Shown here: positions 47,180 through 56,479 of the stretch, in pieces
How positions within the stretch are numbered: position 1 is the stretch's first letter
Layout: each line of letters begins with the position of its first letter
NCBI GenBank assembly: GCA_947501625.1
Contig: CANMWN010000002.1
Coordinates: forward strand, 434,001 to 498,000
DNA from: an uncultured Flavobacteriaceae bacterium
GTDB lineage: Bacteria > Bacteroidota > Bacteroidia > Flavobacteriales > Flavobacteriaceae
Length of the DNA stretch: 64,000 nucleotides
Direction of reading: 5' to 3'
Notes under the pieces: generated by a model
The model's database searches: none
What the model was told of the DNA's origin: nothing
The model's input: only the letters and a program-made list of their open reading frames with translations
Position numbers and translations under genes: made by a program

Positions 47180-47211
47180 TTGCATTATTAATAGTAATAC
47201 TATTATATTTG
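47180..47211 (+). promoter_or_regulatory. Bacteroidota primary-sigma promoter of the TetR-ABC-HlyD-TolC operon
   Basis: TTG at 47180-47182 and TATATTTG at 47204-47211, 21 nt apart, match the Bacteroidota consensus. Transcription should begin near 47218, about 12 nt before the ATG of the TetR gene. A palindrome fills the space between the two boxes. Confidence 0.8.
47189..47205. promoter_or_regulatory. Palindromic operator, probable TetR binding site
   Basis: TAATAGTA-A-TACTATTA, two perfect 8-bp arms around one central base. It lies between the -33 and -7 boxes and touches the first bases of the -7 box, so a dimeric repressor bound there would block RNA polymerase. The adjacent TetR-type gene is the obvious candidate. 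Confidence 0.7.
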
Positions 47212-47229
47212 CAATATAAATTATTAATT

Positions 47230-47913
47230 ATGGACGCATTATTATCAAACTTTAAGATATCAGTAGAAGAATCAATCTATAGCAAAGATCCAGAATCATC
47301 TGAATTAGGGAAAAGAATAGTAAAATATAGTATAGAACTTATTGACAAAATAGGTTTTGATGCCTTTACCTTTAAAAAATTAGGGATAGAAATCGGCTCA
47401 AATGAAAGTTCCATCTATAGATACTTTGATAACAAACATAAATTATTGATTTACTTAACTAGTTGGTACTGGGCTTGGTTGGAATACCAACTTGTTATTG
47501 AAACACACAGCATAACTAATCCAAAAACAAAACTAAAAAGAGCTATAGAAATAGTAACGAAATCTATAAAAGAAGATTCAAAATTTACTCATATAAATGA
47601 AGTAATTCTTAATCGAATCATTATTGAAGAGAACTCAAAATCATTCCTAACTAAGGAAGTTGACAAAGAGAATCAAGAAGGATATTTTAAGGTTTATAAA
47701 CGATTGGTAAAAAGAATTAAAGATATGATTTTACAAGTTGATTCTGATTATATATACGCAACAAGTTTAGCCAGTACCATTATTGAAACTGCATTATATC
47801 AACATTTTTTAAAAAGGCATTTCACTAGTATTACCGATTGTAAAGGAAATAAAACACCGACACAATTTATTAATGATTTAGTTTTTAGAACATTAAACGT
47901 AAATAAATTATGA
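47230..47913 (+). CDS. TetR/AcrR family transcriptional regulator
   Basis: 227 residues from the ATG at 47230; an in-frame TTG at 47209 is part of the -7 box and is rejected as a start. The N-terminal HTH (about residues 20-75) is YSIELIDKIGFDAFTFKKLGIEIG, with recognition helix SNESSIYRYFDNKHKLL, a classic TetR pattern. The C-terminal ligand domain is not conserved enough to name an inducer. Its stop overlaps the ABC gene start (TTATGA), making it the first gene of a four-gene export operon that it probably represses. Confidence 0.93.
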   Translation: MDALLSNFKISVEESIYSKDPESSELGKRIVKYSIELIDKIGFDAFTFKKLGIEIGSNESSIYRYFDNKHKLLIYLTSWYWAWLEYQLVIETHSITNPKTKLKRAIEIVTKSIKEDSKFTHINEVILNRIIIEENSKSFLTKEVDKENQEGYFKVYKRLVKRIKDMILQVDSDYIYATSLASTIIETALYQHFLKRHFTSITDCKGNKTPTQFINDLVFRTLNVNKL

Positions 47914-49568
47914 GCGAGTTAAAATTAACACCATGGAAACGTTTTTTAAGGTTACTTTCTATTGAGAGAAAAGATATATGGCAAATATTCTATTATGCTA
48001 TTTTTTCTGGCTTAGTAGCGCTATCTCTTCCTTTGGGTATTCAAGCAATAGTTAATCTAATTCAAGGCGCCCAAATTTCAACTTCATGGATTATTTTAGT
48101 AATACTAGTAACTTTTGGGGTAATTTTCGTAGGGATTTTAAACTTAATGCAATTAAGAATTATAGAGACAATTCAACAACGCATTTTTGTAAAATCTTCA
48201 TTTGAGTTGAGTTATAGATTTCCAAAAATAAAAATGGAAGCTTTAATAAATGATTATCCGCCAGAATTAGCAAATCGTTTTTTTGACACACTTACTATTC
48301 AAAAAGGCTTATCTAAAGTCTTAATTGATGTACCCTCAGCATTAATTCAAATAATATTTGCTCTTATCCTACTATCCTTCTATCATCCATTATTTATCGT
48401 TTTCGGAATAGTTTTACTAGCAACCGTTTTCTTTGTATTTCAATATACCGCTAAAAAAGGACTGATAACTAGTTTAGAGGAGTCAAAATTTAAATATAAG
48501 GTAGCACATTGGATTCAAGAAACCGCTCGTTCTATTGTTAGTTTTAAATTATCTGGTAAAACAAATTTAGCACTTCATAAAAATGATACATTAGTTGAAG
48601 GGTATTTAAACGCTCGAGAAAGTCATTTCAAAATTATAAGATTACAATATATCAAAATGATTGGTTTCAAAGCGATTATAACAGCTGGTTTATTATTAAT
48701 TGGTGGAATGTTAGTATTAAATCAAAAAATGAATATTGGGCAATTTGTTGCAGCTGAGATAATTATTTTACTTGTTATAACCTCTATTGAAAAATTAATT
48801 ATAGGCTTAGAAACTTTGTATGATATGCTCACTTCTATTGAAAAATTAGGTCAAGTAGTTGACAAGCCTCTAGAAAATCAAGATGGAGAAAAAGTAAATT
48901 TTGAAAATGGGATTGATTTAGAATTAGATACGGTTACATATAAAGTGTCAAATCGTGAGAAATCAATATTAGAAGACATTTCTTTAAAAATAAAACCTAA
49001 GAGTAGAATTATTGTTCAAGGAGAAAGCGGCTCAGGAAAATCTAGTTTATTACGAATTCTTTCAGGTATAATAACGCCTACTAATGGAAACATGTATATA
49101 AATGATTTATCTATCAAAGGAATTCATATTAATCATTACAGAGCTCATTTAGGTTTATCATTATCTGAAGAATTTCCATTTGAAGGAACTTTAAGAGAAA
49201 ATTTAACCTTTGGAGATTTAACTATTCCAGATGAAAGAATTTTTGAAATATTAAAAATGATTGGGCTAACAAAATTTTTGAAAAACTTACCTGAAGGTTT
49301 GAATACCATTTTATATCCTGAAGGAAAACAAATGTCTTATACAATCATTAAAAAAATAGTTTTGGCAAGAGCAATTTTAAAAAAACCTAAACTTTTGATT
49401 TTAGAAGATGCGTTAGATCAATTTAGTAAACAAGAAACAAAATCCATTATTGATTATTTATGCAAGTCCTCAAACCCTTGGGCATTGATAGTTGTAAGTA
49501 ATAATGAATATTGGAAAAACTATTGCAAAGAAGTTTTAAATTTAAAAGAAGGTAAATTAGAATCATAA
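47910..49568 (+). CDS. ABC exporter subunit (membrane domain plus degenerate ATPase domain)
   Basis: 552 residues. About six membrane helices occupy residues 25-310, followed by a nucleotide-binding domain (about 330-552). Walker A is intact (GESGSGKSS, 371-379). The rest is degenerate: the Q-loop region reads LGLSLSEEFPFEGT without glutamine, the LSGGQ signature is replaced by MSYTI (475-479), Walker B ends LLILED (495-500) with Glu and Asp swapped, and the switch histidine is replaced in VVSNNEYW (528 on). No C39 peptidase domain is present. With HlyD and TolC downstream it would form a tripartite export system; the substrate is unknown. Confidence 0.9.
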   Translation: MSELKLTPWKRFLRLLSIERKDIWQIFYYAIFSGLVALSLPLGIQAIVNLIQGAQISTSWIILVILVTFGVIFVGILNLMQLRIIETIQQRIFVKSSFELSYRFPKIKMEALINDYPPELANRFFDTLTIQKGLSKVLIDVPSALIQIIFALILLSFYHPLFIVFGIVLLATVFFVFQYTAKKGLITSLEESKFKYKVAHWIQETARSIVSFKLSGKTNLALHKNDTLVEGYLNARESHFKIIRLQYIKMIGFKAIITAGLLLIGGMLVLNQKMNIGQFVAAEIIILLVITSIEKLIIGLETLYDMLTSIEKLGQVVDKPLENQDGEKVNFENGIDLELDTVTYKVSNREKSILEDISLKIKPKSRIIVQGESGSGKSSLLRILSGIITPTNGNMYINDLSIKGIHINHYRAHLGLSLSEEFPFEGTLRENLTFGDLTIPDERIFEILKMIGLTKFLKNLPEGLNTILYPEGKQMSYTIIKKIVLARAILKKPKLLILEDALDQFSKQETKSIIDYLCKSSNPWALIVVSNNEYWKNYCKEVLNLKEGKLES

Positions 49569-49578
49569 AAAATTGCTT

Positions 49579-50886
49579 ATGCTAAATATTTCAAAAAAAA
49601 CAATTCATAAAAACATAAACTTATCAGATTATAAATCTGGAAAGCATGTAATTGATAAAAAGTACTATAAACAATTTAATAAATTATCTGTTGCATTTTT
49701 TCTATTAGTTATAGTGATTTTGTTTCTGCCATGGACACAGAACATTACAGGCAAAGGCTATGTTACAACCTTAAAGCCAAACCAAAGACCTCAAAACATT
49801 CAATCTCCAATTTCTGGGCGAATTGAGCATTGGTTTATACAAGAAGGAGATTATGTAAAAAAAGGTGATAGTATATTAAGAATTTCAGAAATTAAAAGTG
49901 ATTACTTTGATGATAGGCTAATTGAAAGAACTAGTGAGCAAATTCAATCAAAATCACAATCCATTGAAGCTTATAGTAGTAAGATTAATGCGCTTCAAAG
50001 TCAAATTGACGCTCTGCAAAAAGAACAAAAACTTAAATTACAGCAAGCAAAACTAAAAGTTGAAAGTAGTCAAATAGATTTAGAAGCATTAAAGATTAAA
50101 CAAACTATTGCTCAAACGCAATATGAACGAATTATTACCTTGCAAAACGAAGGCTTAAAAGCTACTAAAGATGTTGAGGAAAAAAGAATAAAATTACAAG
50201 AATCAAATGCTAAATATATTTCGCAACAAAATAAATTATTGAACGCTGAGATTGAATTATCTCGAATTAAAGCAGCTTATGCTGATAAGATTGCAAAAAC
50301 ACAAAGTAATTTGTATTCTGCACAATCATCTCAATTTAATACTCAAGCAGAGGTTTCTAAATTAAAAAATAGCCGTGCAAATTATTCCAAAAGAAATGAA
50401 CTACAAATTGTAACTGCTCCTCAAAATGGTTTCATTAATAAAACATTAAAAAACGGTATTGGAGAAACCTTTAAAGAAGGGGAAAGTTTATTAACTATAA
50501 TGCCTGCAGATTATGAATTAGCTGTAGAAACTTTCGTACGCCCAATAGATTTACCATTAATTCATATTGGTGAAAAAGTACGTGTACAATTTGATGGCTG
50601 GCCAGCAATAGTGTTCAGCGGATGGGAAAGTGCGTCATACGGTACTTATGGAGCAAAAGTAATAGCAATCGAAAGTTTTATTAGTGATAATGGAATGTAT
50701 AGAGTTTTATTATCACCCGATAATAATGACCACAAATGGCCTGAAGGCATAAGAGTGGGTTCGGGAGCTAAAACGATTGCTCTTCTAAATGATGTGCCAA
50801 TTTGGTATGAGTTATGGCGACAATTAAATGGATTCCCACCAAATTTTTATAAACCTACTAATAATAAAACTATATCAAAAAAGTGA
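49579..50886 (+). CDS. HlyD-family periplasmic adaptor protein
   Basis: 435 residues from the ATG at 49579 (the frame opens at TTG 49573). It has an N-terminal membrane anchor (about residues 33-52, VAFFLLVIVILFLPWTQ), then a lipoyl-like half domain (GKGYVTTLKP, SPISGRIEHWFIQEGDYVKKGDSIL), a long alpha-hairpin coiled coil (about 115-280, with Gln/Lys/Ser-rich helices), the second lipoyl half (IVTAPQNGFINKTL) and a beta-barrel region (PLIHIGEKVRVQFDGWP). It bridges the ABC subunit and the outer-membrane TolC-like protein. The stop overlaps the region of the TolC start. Confidence 0.93.
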   Translation: MLNISKKTIHKNINLSDYKSGKHVIDKKYYKQFNKLSVAFFLLVIVILFLPWTQNITGKGYVTTLKPNQRPQNIQSPISGRIEHWFIQEGDYVKKGDSILRISEIKSDYFDDRLIERTSEQIQSKSQSIEAYSSKINALQSQIDALQKEQKLKLQQAKLKVESSQIDLEALKIKQTIAQTQYERIITLQNEGLKATKDVEEKRIKLQESNAKYISQQNKLLNAEIELSRIKAAYADKIAKTQSNLYSAQSSQFNTQAEVSKLKNSRANYSKRNELQIVTAPQNGFINKTLKNGIGETFKEGESLLTIMPADYELAVETFVRPIDLPLIHIGEKVRVQFDGWPAIVFSGWESASYGTYGAKVIAIESFISDNGMYRVLLSPDNNDHKWPEGIRVGSGAKTIALLNDVPIWYELWRQLNGFPPNFYKPTNNKTISKK

Positions 50887-50888
50887 AT

Positions 50889-52277
50889 ATGAGTAAGCAA
50901 ATTTTATACACAATAAGCCTATTACTGATTCAAATTGGATATGGACAAGAAAACGATGTGTTAGATTTTTCTGAATATTTGGGGTATGTAAAAAAATATC
51001 ATCCTATTGTTAAACAAGCTGACTTAATAATTAATGAAAGTGAAGCCAAACTTCTTAAAGCAAGGGGTTCGTTTGACCCAAAATTAGAAGTAGATTATGA
51101 AACAAAACAATTCAAAAGCACAACATATTTTGATAAATTAAATGCTACTTTTAAAATTCCAACATGGTATGGTATAGAGTTTAAAGGAAATTTTGAGAAA
51201 AATTCAGGTATTTATTTAAATCAAGAAAATATTTTGCCAGATAATGGGCTTTACAATTTTGGTATTACAGTTCCAATAGGTAAAGGGTTACTTATTAACG
51301 AAAGAATGGCAACCCTCAAACAAGCAAAATTATTTCAACAACAAGCAAAAGTCGACAATCAAATACTTGTTAATAATATTCTTTTCAATGCTTCAAAAGC
51401 ATATTTTAAATGGTTAAAAACATATCAAGAAAAAATAACAACTCGTGAATTTTTGGAAAATGCAAAATTAAGGTTAAATGGTATCAGAAAAAGTTATGAA
51501 TATGGCGAAAAGCCAGCTATTGATACCACTGAGGCGCGCATAGTATATAATAATAGAAAATTAAATTTTGAAAAAATAAAATTAGAACACACAAAAGCAA
51601 CCCTAGAATTATCTAATTTTTTATGGATTAATGATATTCCTGTTGAATTAAAAATCAATATTATTCCAAACTTAGATTTATTAAGTTCTATTGATGAAAC
51701 ACTTCAAACAAATCAATTAAATGAAGAGTTAAGATTAGTTGAACATCCAAAATTACTTTCGTTAGATTATAAATATAAAAGTTTAGAAATCGAACGAAGG
51801 TTACAAAAGAATGATTTACTCCCTCAAATAGACTTGCAATATAATTTTTTAAATGAAACACCAGAATCATTAAACACTTTTAATGTCGAAAATTATAAAG
51901 CAGGATTAACTTTTCGATTCCCTCTATTTTTAAGAAAAGAACGAGCTGAATTAAATTTAACAAACAACAAACTGCAAACTATTAATTTTGATAAACAATC
52001 AATGTTATTGTCTTTAAAGAACAAAATCAATTCTATTAAACAAGAAATTATTTCTTACCAAAGCCAAATATCAATAATTGAAAATATTGTCTCAGATTAC
52101 CATATCTTATTGAAAGGCGAAGAAAGAAAATTTGAAATTGGAGAAAGTTCATTATTCCTTATTAACGCTAGAGAATCTAAACTAATAGAAAGCAAATTAA
52201 AACTTATTGATTTAAATAACTTATTACTCAACTCTAAAGGAAAATTCTTTAATATATTAGCAATAAATAATTACTAA
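50889..52277 (+). CDS. TolC-family outer membrane protein
   Basis: 462 residues from the ATG at 50889; a GTG two codons upstream (50883) is an alternative that overlaps the hlyD-like stop. A signal peptide covers about residues 1-20 (ending GYGQ). The body shows two structurally repeated halves rich in long amphipathic helices (for example FNASKAYFKWLKTYQEKITTREFLENAK near 160 and the second copy near 370-440), the pattern of TolC outer-membrane/tunnel proteins. It is the last gene of the operon and completes the channel for the ABC-HlyD complex. Confidence 0.92.
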   Translation: MSKQILYTISLLLIQIGYGQENDVLDFSEYLGYVKKYHPIVKQADLIINESEAKLLKARGSFDPKLEVDYETKQFKSTTYFDKLNATFKIPTWYGIEFKGNFEKNSGIYLNQENILPDNGLYNFGITVPIGKGLLINERMATLKQAKLFQQQAKVDNQILVNNILFNASKAYFKWLKTYQEKITTREFLENAKLRLNGIRKSYEYGEKPAIDTTEARIVYNNRKLNFEKIKLEHTKATLELSNFLWINDIPVELKINIIPNLDLLSSIDETLQTNQLNEELRLVEHPKLLSLDYKYKSLEIERRLQKNDLLPQIDLQYNFLNETPESLNTFNVENYKAGLTFRFPLFLRKERAELNLTNNKLQTINFDKQSMLLSLKNKINSIKQEIISYQSQISIIENIVSDYHILLKGEERKFEIGESSLFLINARESKLIESKLKLIDLNNLLLNSKGKFFNILAINNY

Positions 52278-52283
52278 TTATAA

Positions 52284-55200
52284 TTAATAAATATTTCTCT
52301 CATAAGATGTATTTAGTGTAGATAAAAACTTATAATAATTATACTTACTATCAACCTTATTTTGAATTATTTCAATAATTTCTTTAGAATTTTGATCTTC
52401 CAATAGTTTTGAAAATCTACTTTCCAATTTCAAATATTCATCAATTTTTATAGACGGCCTCTCAGAATCTAATTGTAACCCGTTCTCTCCTTTTAAAGAT
52501 AATCTAGGATCACTTCTATACAATAACCATTGACCAGAATCTACTGCTGCTCTATGATATTGACTTGGCTTTTTCATGTCTATTCCATGAGAATCACTAT
52601 GACAATAAGCAATAATAATTGAGGGACCATCAAAACTTTCAGCCTCGTTAAATGCCTTTAAAGTTTGTTCTTGATTTGCTCCAATTGCTACCGAAGCAAC
52701 ATAAACATTATCATAAGTCATTGCTAAAAGACCTAAATCTTTTTTTTGTTTTTGTTTATAATTAAAGGATAGTTTTGCACTGGATCCATAAGGTGTTGCC
52801 TTAGAATTTTGACCACCAGTATTGTCATAAACTTCATTATCTAATACCAAAATATTTACATTTTTTCCTGAAGCAATTACATGATCAATTCCTCCATAAC
52901 CTATATCATATGCCCAACCATCACCACCAGCAATCCAAACACTTTTTTTTACTAAACTGTCAACAATATTCAGCAAGTTTTTAGCATCTTTTGAATCGAT
53001 ATTAATCAAAATATTTTTTAAATCTTCTACTCTATTTCTTTGATCTACTATCTCTATTTCAGTGTTTTGTTTCGCCTCAAAAATTTCTTGCACAAAACTT
53101 TCATCTAAAACAGGTGTTAATCTTACAAGTAACCTTTTTGCACTTTTTTCTTGTTGATCTAAACTTAGTCTATAACCTAAACCAAACTCAGCATTATCTT
53201 CAAATAAAGAATTTGACCACGCTGGACCTCTCCCATCTTTATTTTTAGACCAAGGTGTTGTGGGAAGAGCACCTCCAAAAATTGAACTTGCTCCAGTAGC
53301 ATTTGCAACTATAAGCCTATCACCAAATAACTGTGACATTAATTTAAGATAAGGCGCTTCTCCACAACCTTCTACACCAATAGAATATTTAAATAAAGGT
53401 TCTTGTAATTGTTGTTGACTCAATTTCGTTGTATCAATTTTACTCCTATTGAGTTCTGGAATTTGTTCAAAATAATTCCAATTCTCTCTTTCTTTCTGAT
53501 AAATTTTTTTTGACTTAACTAAATTTAATGCCTTTACTGAACATGCATCAACACAATTATTGCATCCATTACATTGGTCAGGATTAATTTGAATAGTATA
53601 GTTTAACAAATCTATATTCCAGTCTGCTTCTAAAGATTTCGTATAATCAAATTCTTGTGGAGCATTTTCTAAATATTCATTGTCATATGCCTTAATTCTT
53701 AGTGAACTTTGTGGACAAGCCAAACTACAGGCACCACATTGAGTACATAAGTCAGCATCCCATTCTGGAAGAAATTCACTAGTCACGGGATTATTATACT
53801 TAGAAGTATCAGTAGAAAAAGTGCCATCAACAGACAACTCACTCACTGAAATCTCATTTCCCTTATTAGCCAATAATTTTCCTAAAAAAGTTTCTGAAAA
53901 AGAAGATTTATTACGAATAGAATTTTCACCATTAAAACTTTGACTATCAATTTTCACTTCAGATATATATTTATTCAAATCATTAAATAAATAAGTATGA
54001 ACTAAATCATTTTTCAACAATAAAAATGAAGCCATCAAACCAGAAATTTTATAATTTCTTATTTTAAATATTTTCTTACTTTTTTCTGCATCAACAATAA
54101 ATAATGAAATTTTCTTATTACTAATTTCTTGCTGCTTTCTATTAGAAATTGAATCCCAAAATTCAGTAGGACTTAATTCACTACTCACCAATAATATTCC
54201 ATTCTCTTTAAGAGATTCTATGACATTATCATTTTCAATAAAATCTGCCTTTTCACAAACTATTAAGTTTGCATTAGTAATTAAATATGGTGCTTTTATT
54301 CTTTCCGAACTTATTCTTATATGAGAAATATTTCTTGAGTTTGACTTCTTATAATCACATTCGGTATACTGTTGAACGTAAGTGTTCTTTTGACATCCAA
54401 TTAACTGAGTAAAATCATTTAACTGGTTTGAATTTTTCTTGTTTTCTTGATAAAAAAGTACTTCAAACATATTGTCATCTATTTGAAAATCTTTTGAGTA
54501 ATTCAAACTTAAACCAGTTACATCATCATTAATTCCAATTGTGAAGTTATTTTTCATTTCAGATTTTTTTAAATTATTGAAAATGGCAGTTACCATACTT
54601 GGAGTAAACTCTTTAGAGGACAAACCGTAACGACCTCCAAAAATTTTTGGAAAGCTTTCTATTTTATTGGTTTGATATGCATCTGTAATAGATTGCATGA
54701 TATCTAAATATAAAGGCTCACCTGAACATCCTGGCTCTTTAGTTCTATCCAAAACAGCAATAGATTTTACTGTCTTTGGCAATGCTTCTAATAAATGTTT
54801 TTGACTAAAAGGTCTAAATAATCTTACTTTAATAAGTCCAAATTTTCCGTCTTTACTGTTTAAATAATTTATTGTTTCTTCAATAGTTTCAGTTGAAGAT
54901 GCCATTGAAATAATAATATGTTCAGCTTTTTGATGACCAACATAATCAAAGAGCTTATAGGCTCTACCTGTCAACTGAAAAAACTCATCCATTTTCTCTT
55001 GAACAATATTTGGACATTTGTTATAAATAGTATTTATTGCTTCTCTACTCTGAAAAAAAACATCCGCACCTTGAGAGGTTCCTCTTAATACAGGATTATT
55101 TGGATTTAATGCTCTTTCTCTATGTTTTTCAATTAAATCTAAATCAATTATTGATTTAATTGTTTCGTCAGAAATTGTTTCAATTGTATTTATTTCATGT

Positions 55201-55736
55201 GAAGTTCTAAACCCGTCAAAAAAATGCACGAATGGAATTCTAGATTCCAAAGTAGCTGCTTGAGAAATTAAAGCAAAGTCTTGTGCTTCTTGAACTGATG
55301 AACTTCCTAAAAAGGCATATCCTGTTTGACGTACAGCCATAATATCACTATGATCTCCAAAAACGGATAATGCATGTGTTGCAATACTACGTGTTGCGAC
55401 GTGAATGACATTTGGAGTTAATTCTCCAGCAATTTTAAACATATTTGGTTGCATCAAAAGCAGTCCTTGTGATGCTGTAAAAGTTGTAGACAAAGTGCCA
55501 GTTTGAAGAGCACCATGCATAGTTCCTGCAACACCTGCTTCGCTTTGCATTTCAAAAACTGAAGGAACTTCACCAAAAATATTTGACTCTTCCTTTGCGG
55601 ACCATTCTTCAACCAATTCACTCATTTCAGATGATGGTGTAATTGGATAAATTGGACAAACCTCATTGGTATTATATGCAATTTTTGCTACTGCTTGATT
55701 TGCATTTATAGTAATTGTATTTCTTTTTATTCTCAT
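52284..55736 (-). CDS. nifJ: Pyruvate:ferredoxin (flavodoxin) oxidoreductase, single-chain
   Basis: 1150 residues, with all domains in one chain. The N-terminal pyruvate-binding domain has YPITPSSEMSEL near residue 32. Domain II/III follows, then two 4Fe-4S ferredoxin motifs (CTQCGACSLACP near 680 and CNGCNNCVDACS near 735). The TPP-binding C-terminal domain has GCGEAPYLKL near 800 and GGDGWAYDIGYGGIDH near 938, followed by NTGGQ. It oxidises pyruvate to acetyl-CoA and CO2, reducing ferredoxin or flavodoxin. The enzyme is oxygen-sensitive in many organisms. It lies behind an OsmC-like gene and a strong terminator hairpin, downstream of a sigma-54 activator. Confidence 0.97.
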   Translation of the reverse strand: MRIKRNTITINANQAVAKIAYNTNEVCPIYPITPSSEMSELVEEWSAKEESNIFGEVPSVFEMQSEAGVAGTMHGALQTGTLSTTFTASQGLLLMQPNMFKIAGELTPNVIHVATRSIATHALSVFGDHSDIMAVRQTGYAFLGSSSVQEAQDFALISQAATLESRIPFVHFFDGFRTSHEINTIETISDETIKSIIDLDLIEKHRERALNPNNPVLRGTSQGADVFFQSREAINTIYNKCPNIVQEKMDEFFQLTGRAYKLFDYVGHQKAEHIIISMASSTETIEETINYLNSKDGKFGLIKVRLFRPFSQKHLLEALPKTVKSIAVLDRTKEPGCSGEPLYLDIMQSITDAYQTNKIESFPKIFGGRYGLSSKEFTPSMVTAIFNNLKKSEMKNNFTIGINDDVTGLSLNYSKDFQIDDNMFEVLFYQENKKNSNQLNDFTQLIGCQKNTYVQQYTECDYKKSNSRNISHIRISSERIKAPYLITNANLIVCEKADFIENDNVIESLKENGILLVSSELSPTEFWDSISNRKQQEISNKKISLFIVDAEKSKKIFKIRNYKISGLMASFLLLKNDLVHTYLFNDLNKYISEVKIDSQSFNGENSIRNKSSFSETFLGKLLANKGNEISVSELSVDGTFSTDTSKYNNPVTSEFLPEWDADLCTQCGACSLACPQSSLRIKAYDNEYLENAPQEFDYTKSLEADWNIDLLNYTIQINPDQCNGCNNCVDACSVKALNLVKSKKIYQKERENWNYFEQIPELNRSKIDTTKLSQQQLQEPLFKYSIGVEGCGEAPYLKLMSQLFGDRLIVANATGASSIFGGALPTTPWSKNKDGRGPAWSNSLFEDNAEFGLGYRLSLDQQEKSAKRLLVRLTPVLDESFVQEIFEAKQNTEIEIVDQRNRVEDLKNILINIDSKDAKNLLNIVDSLVKKSVWIAGGDGWAYDIGYGGIDHVIASGKNVNILVLDNEVYDNTGGQNSKATPYGSSAKLSFNYKQKQKKDLGLLAMTYDNVYVASVAIGANQEQTLKAFNEAESFDGPSIIIAYCHSDSHGIDMKKPSQYHRAAVDSGQWLLYRSDPRLSLKGENGLQLDSERPSIKIDEYLKLESRFSKLLEDQNSKEIIEIIQNKVDSKYNYYKFLSTLNTSYERNIY

Positions 55737-55744
55737 TGGTGTTA

Positions 55745-55785
55745 AATAAAAATAACTGTCTGATGCCCCAAATCAGACAGTTATT
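55745..55785 (-). terminator. Strong terminator hairpin between osmC-like gene and nifJ
   Basis: A perfect 14-bp inverted repeat, AATAACTGTCTGAT at 55751-55764 and ATCAGACAGTTATT at 55772-55785, with a 7-nt loop. On the minus strand it is followed by a T-rich run, just 8 nt before the nifJ ATG. It should end most OsmC transcripts, or act as an attenuator for nifJ. Confidence 0.85.
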
Positions 55786-55797
55786 ACCTTGATTGAA

Positions 55798-56352
55798 TTA
55801 TTGTTTTTCTATTTCAATCTTGATTGGTGTTGGATTCGAAATCATATCAAACACTGGTGAAAATTTCGCGAAGTTTTCTAATTGCTCTTTTGTAGCATCA
55901 GACTTAACTTTCAATTTGAATGTAATTCCATCAAATCCCATACGAACTTCTGGATCTAAACCTAAGAATCCGTGTAAATCTGCATTACCTACAAGTGAAG
56001 ATGAAGCACTTTCAATATTCACTCCGTTTGCAGCAGCATGATATACCATTGCCCCTGTCAAACAAGAACCAAGTGAGTGCAGTAATACTTCAGGCGGTGT
56101 TGCAGCCTCATCCTTACCAAGTAAAACTTGTGGGTGACTACATTCCATAGTGAAAGTTTCTTCACGAGTTGAATCTTCTTGACCTGCACCATAGAATCCT
56201 TTGATACTAGATACACAATGACCTCCATCAATCCAATTATTTTTAGCCCTAAATTCAAATTTTGCTAATTCAGGTTGCTCTTGAATGTGATTAATAGTTT
56301 CTACTAATTGATCTACGTTTACTCCGTTTTTTACATTTGCTGTTGTAATCAT
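55798..56352 (-). CDS. OsmC family protein
   Basis: 184 residues. The OsmC/Ohr fold is clear: EVLLHSLGSCLTGAMVYHAAANG near residues 92-114, which carries the first conserved cysteine, and the C-terminal KIEIEK end. The second cysteine of classical OsmC peroxidases appears replaced: FAKFSPVFDMIS near 165 has Ser-Pro where Cys-Pro is expected. It may therefore not use the usual two-cysteine peroxidase cycle. It is the first gene after a sigma-54-type promoter and is separated from nifJ by a terminator hairpin. Confidence 0.88.
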   Translation of the reverse strand: MITTANVKNGVNVDQLVETINHIQEQPELAKFEFRAKNNWIDGGHCVSSIKGFYGAGQEDSTREETFTMECSHPQVLLGKDEAATPPEVLLHSLGSCLTGAMVYHAAANGVNIESASSSLVGNADLHGFLGLDPEVRMGFDGITFKLKVKSDATKEQLENFAKFSPVFDMISNPTPIKIEIEKQ

Positions 56353-56398
56353 TTTTTTAATTTTAATTTGTTAAACATTTTTGTTATGCCATAGTATA

Positions 56399-56414
56399 TG
56401 CATTTGGCATGCCA
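56399..56414 (-). promoter_or_regulatory. Sigma-54 (-24/-12) promoter upstream of the osmC-like gene
   Basis: On the minus strand, TGGCATG-CCAA-ATGCA matches TGGCACG-N4-TTGCA with two substitutions and keeps the essential GG and GC dinucleotides at the exact spacing. Transcription would begin near 56388, about 36 nt before the OsmC ATG. The gene just upstream encodes a sigma-54 activator. Confidence 0.7.
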
Positions 56415-56479
56415 AACAAAATAAATAATTGATTGTCAGAATATTACAATCAATTTTAAATAACATAACTGTAACGATA

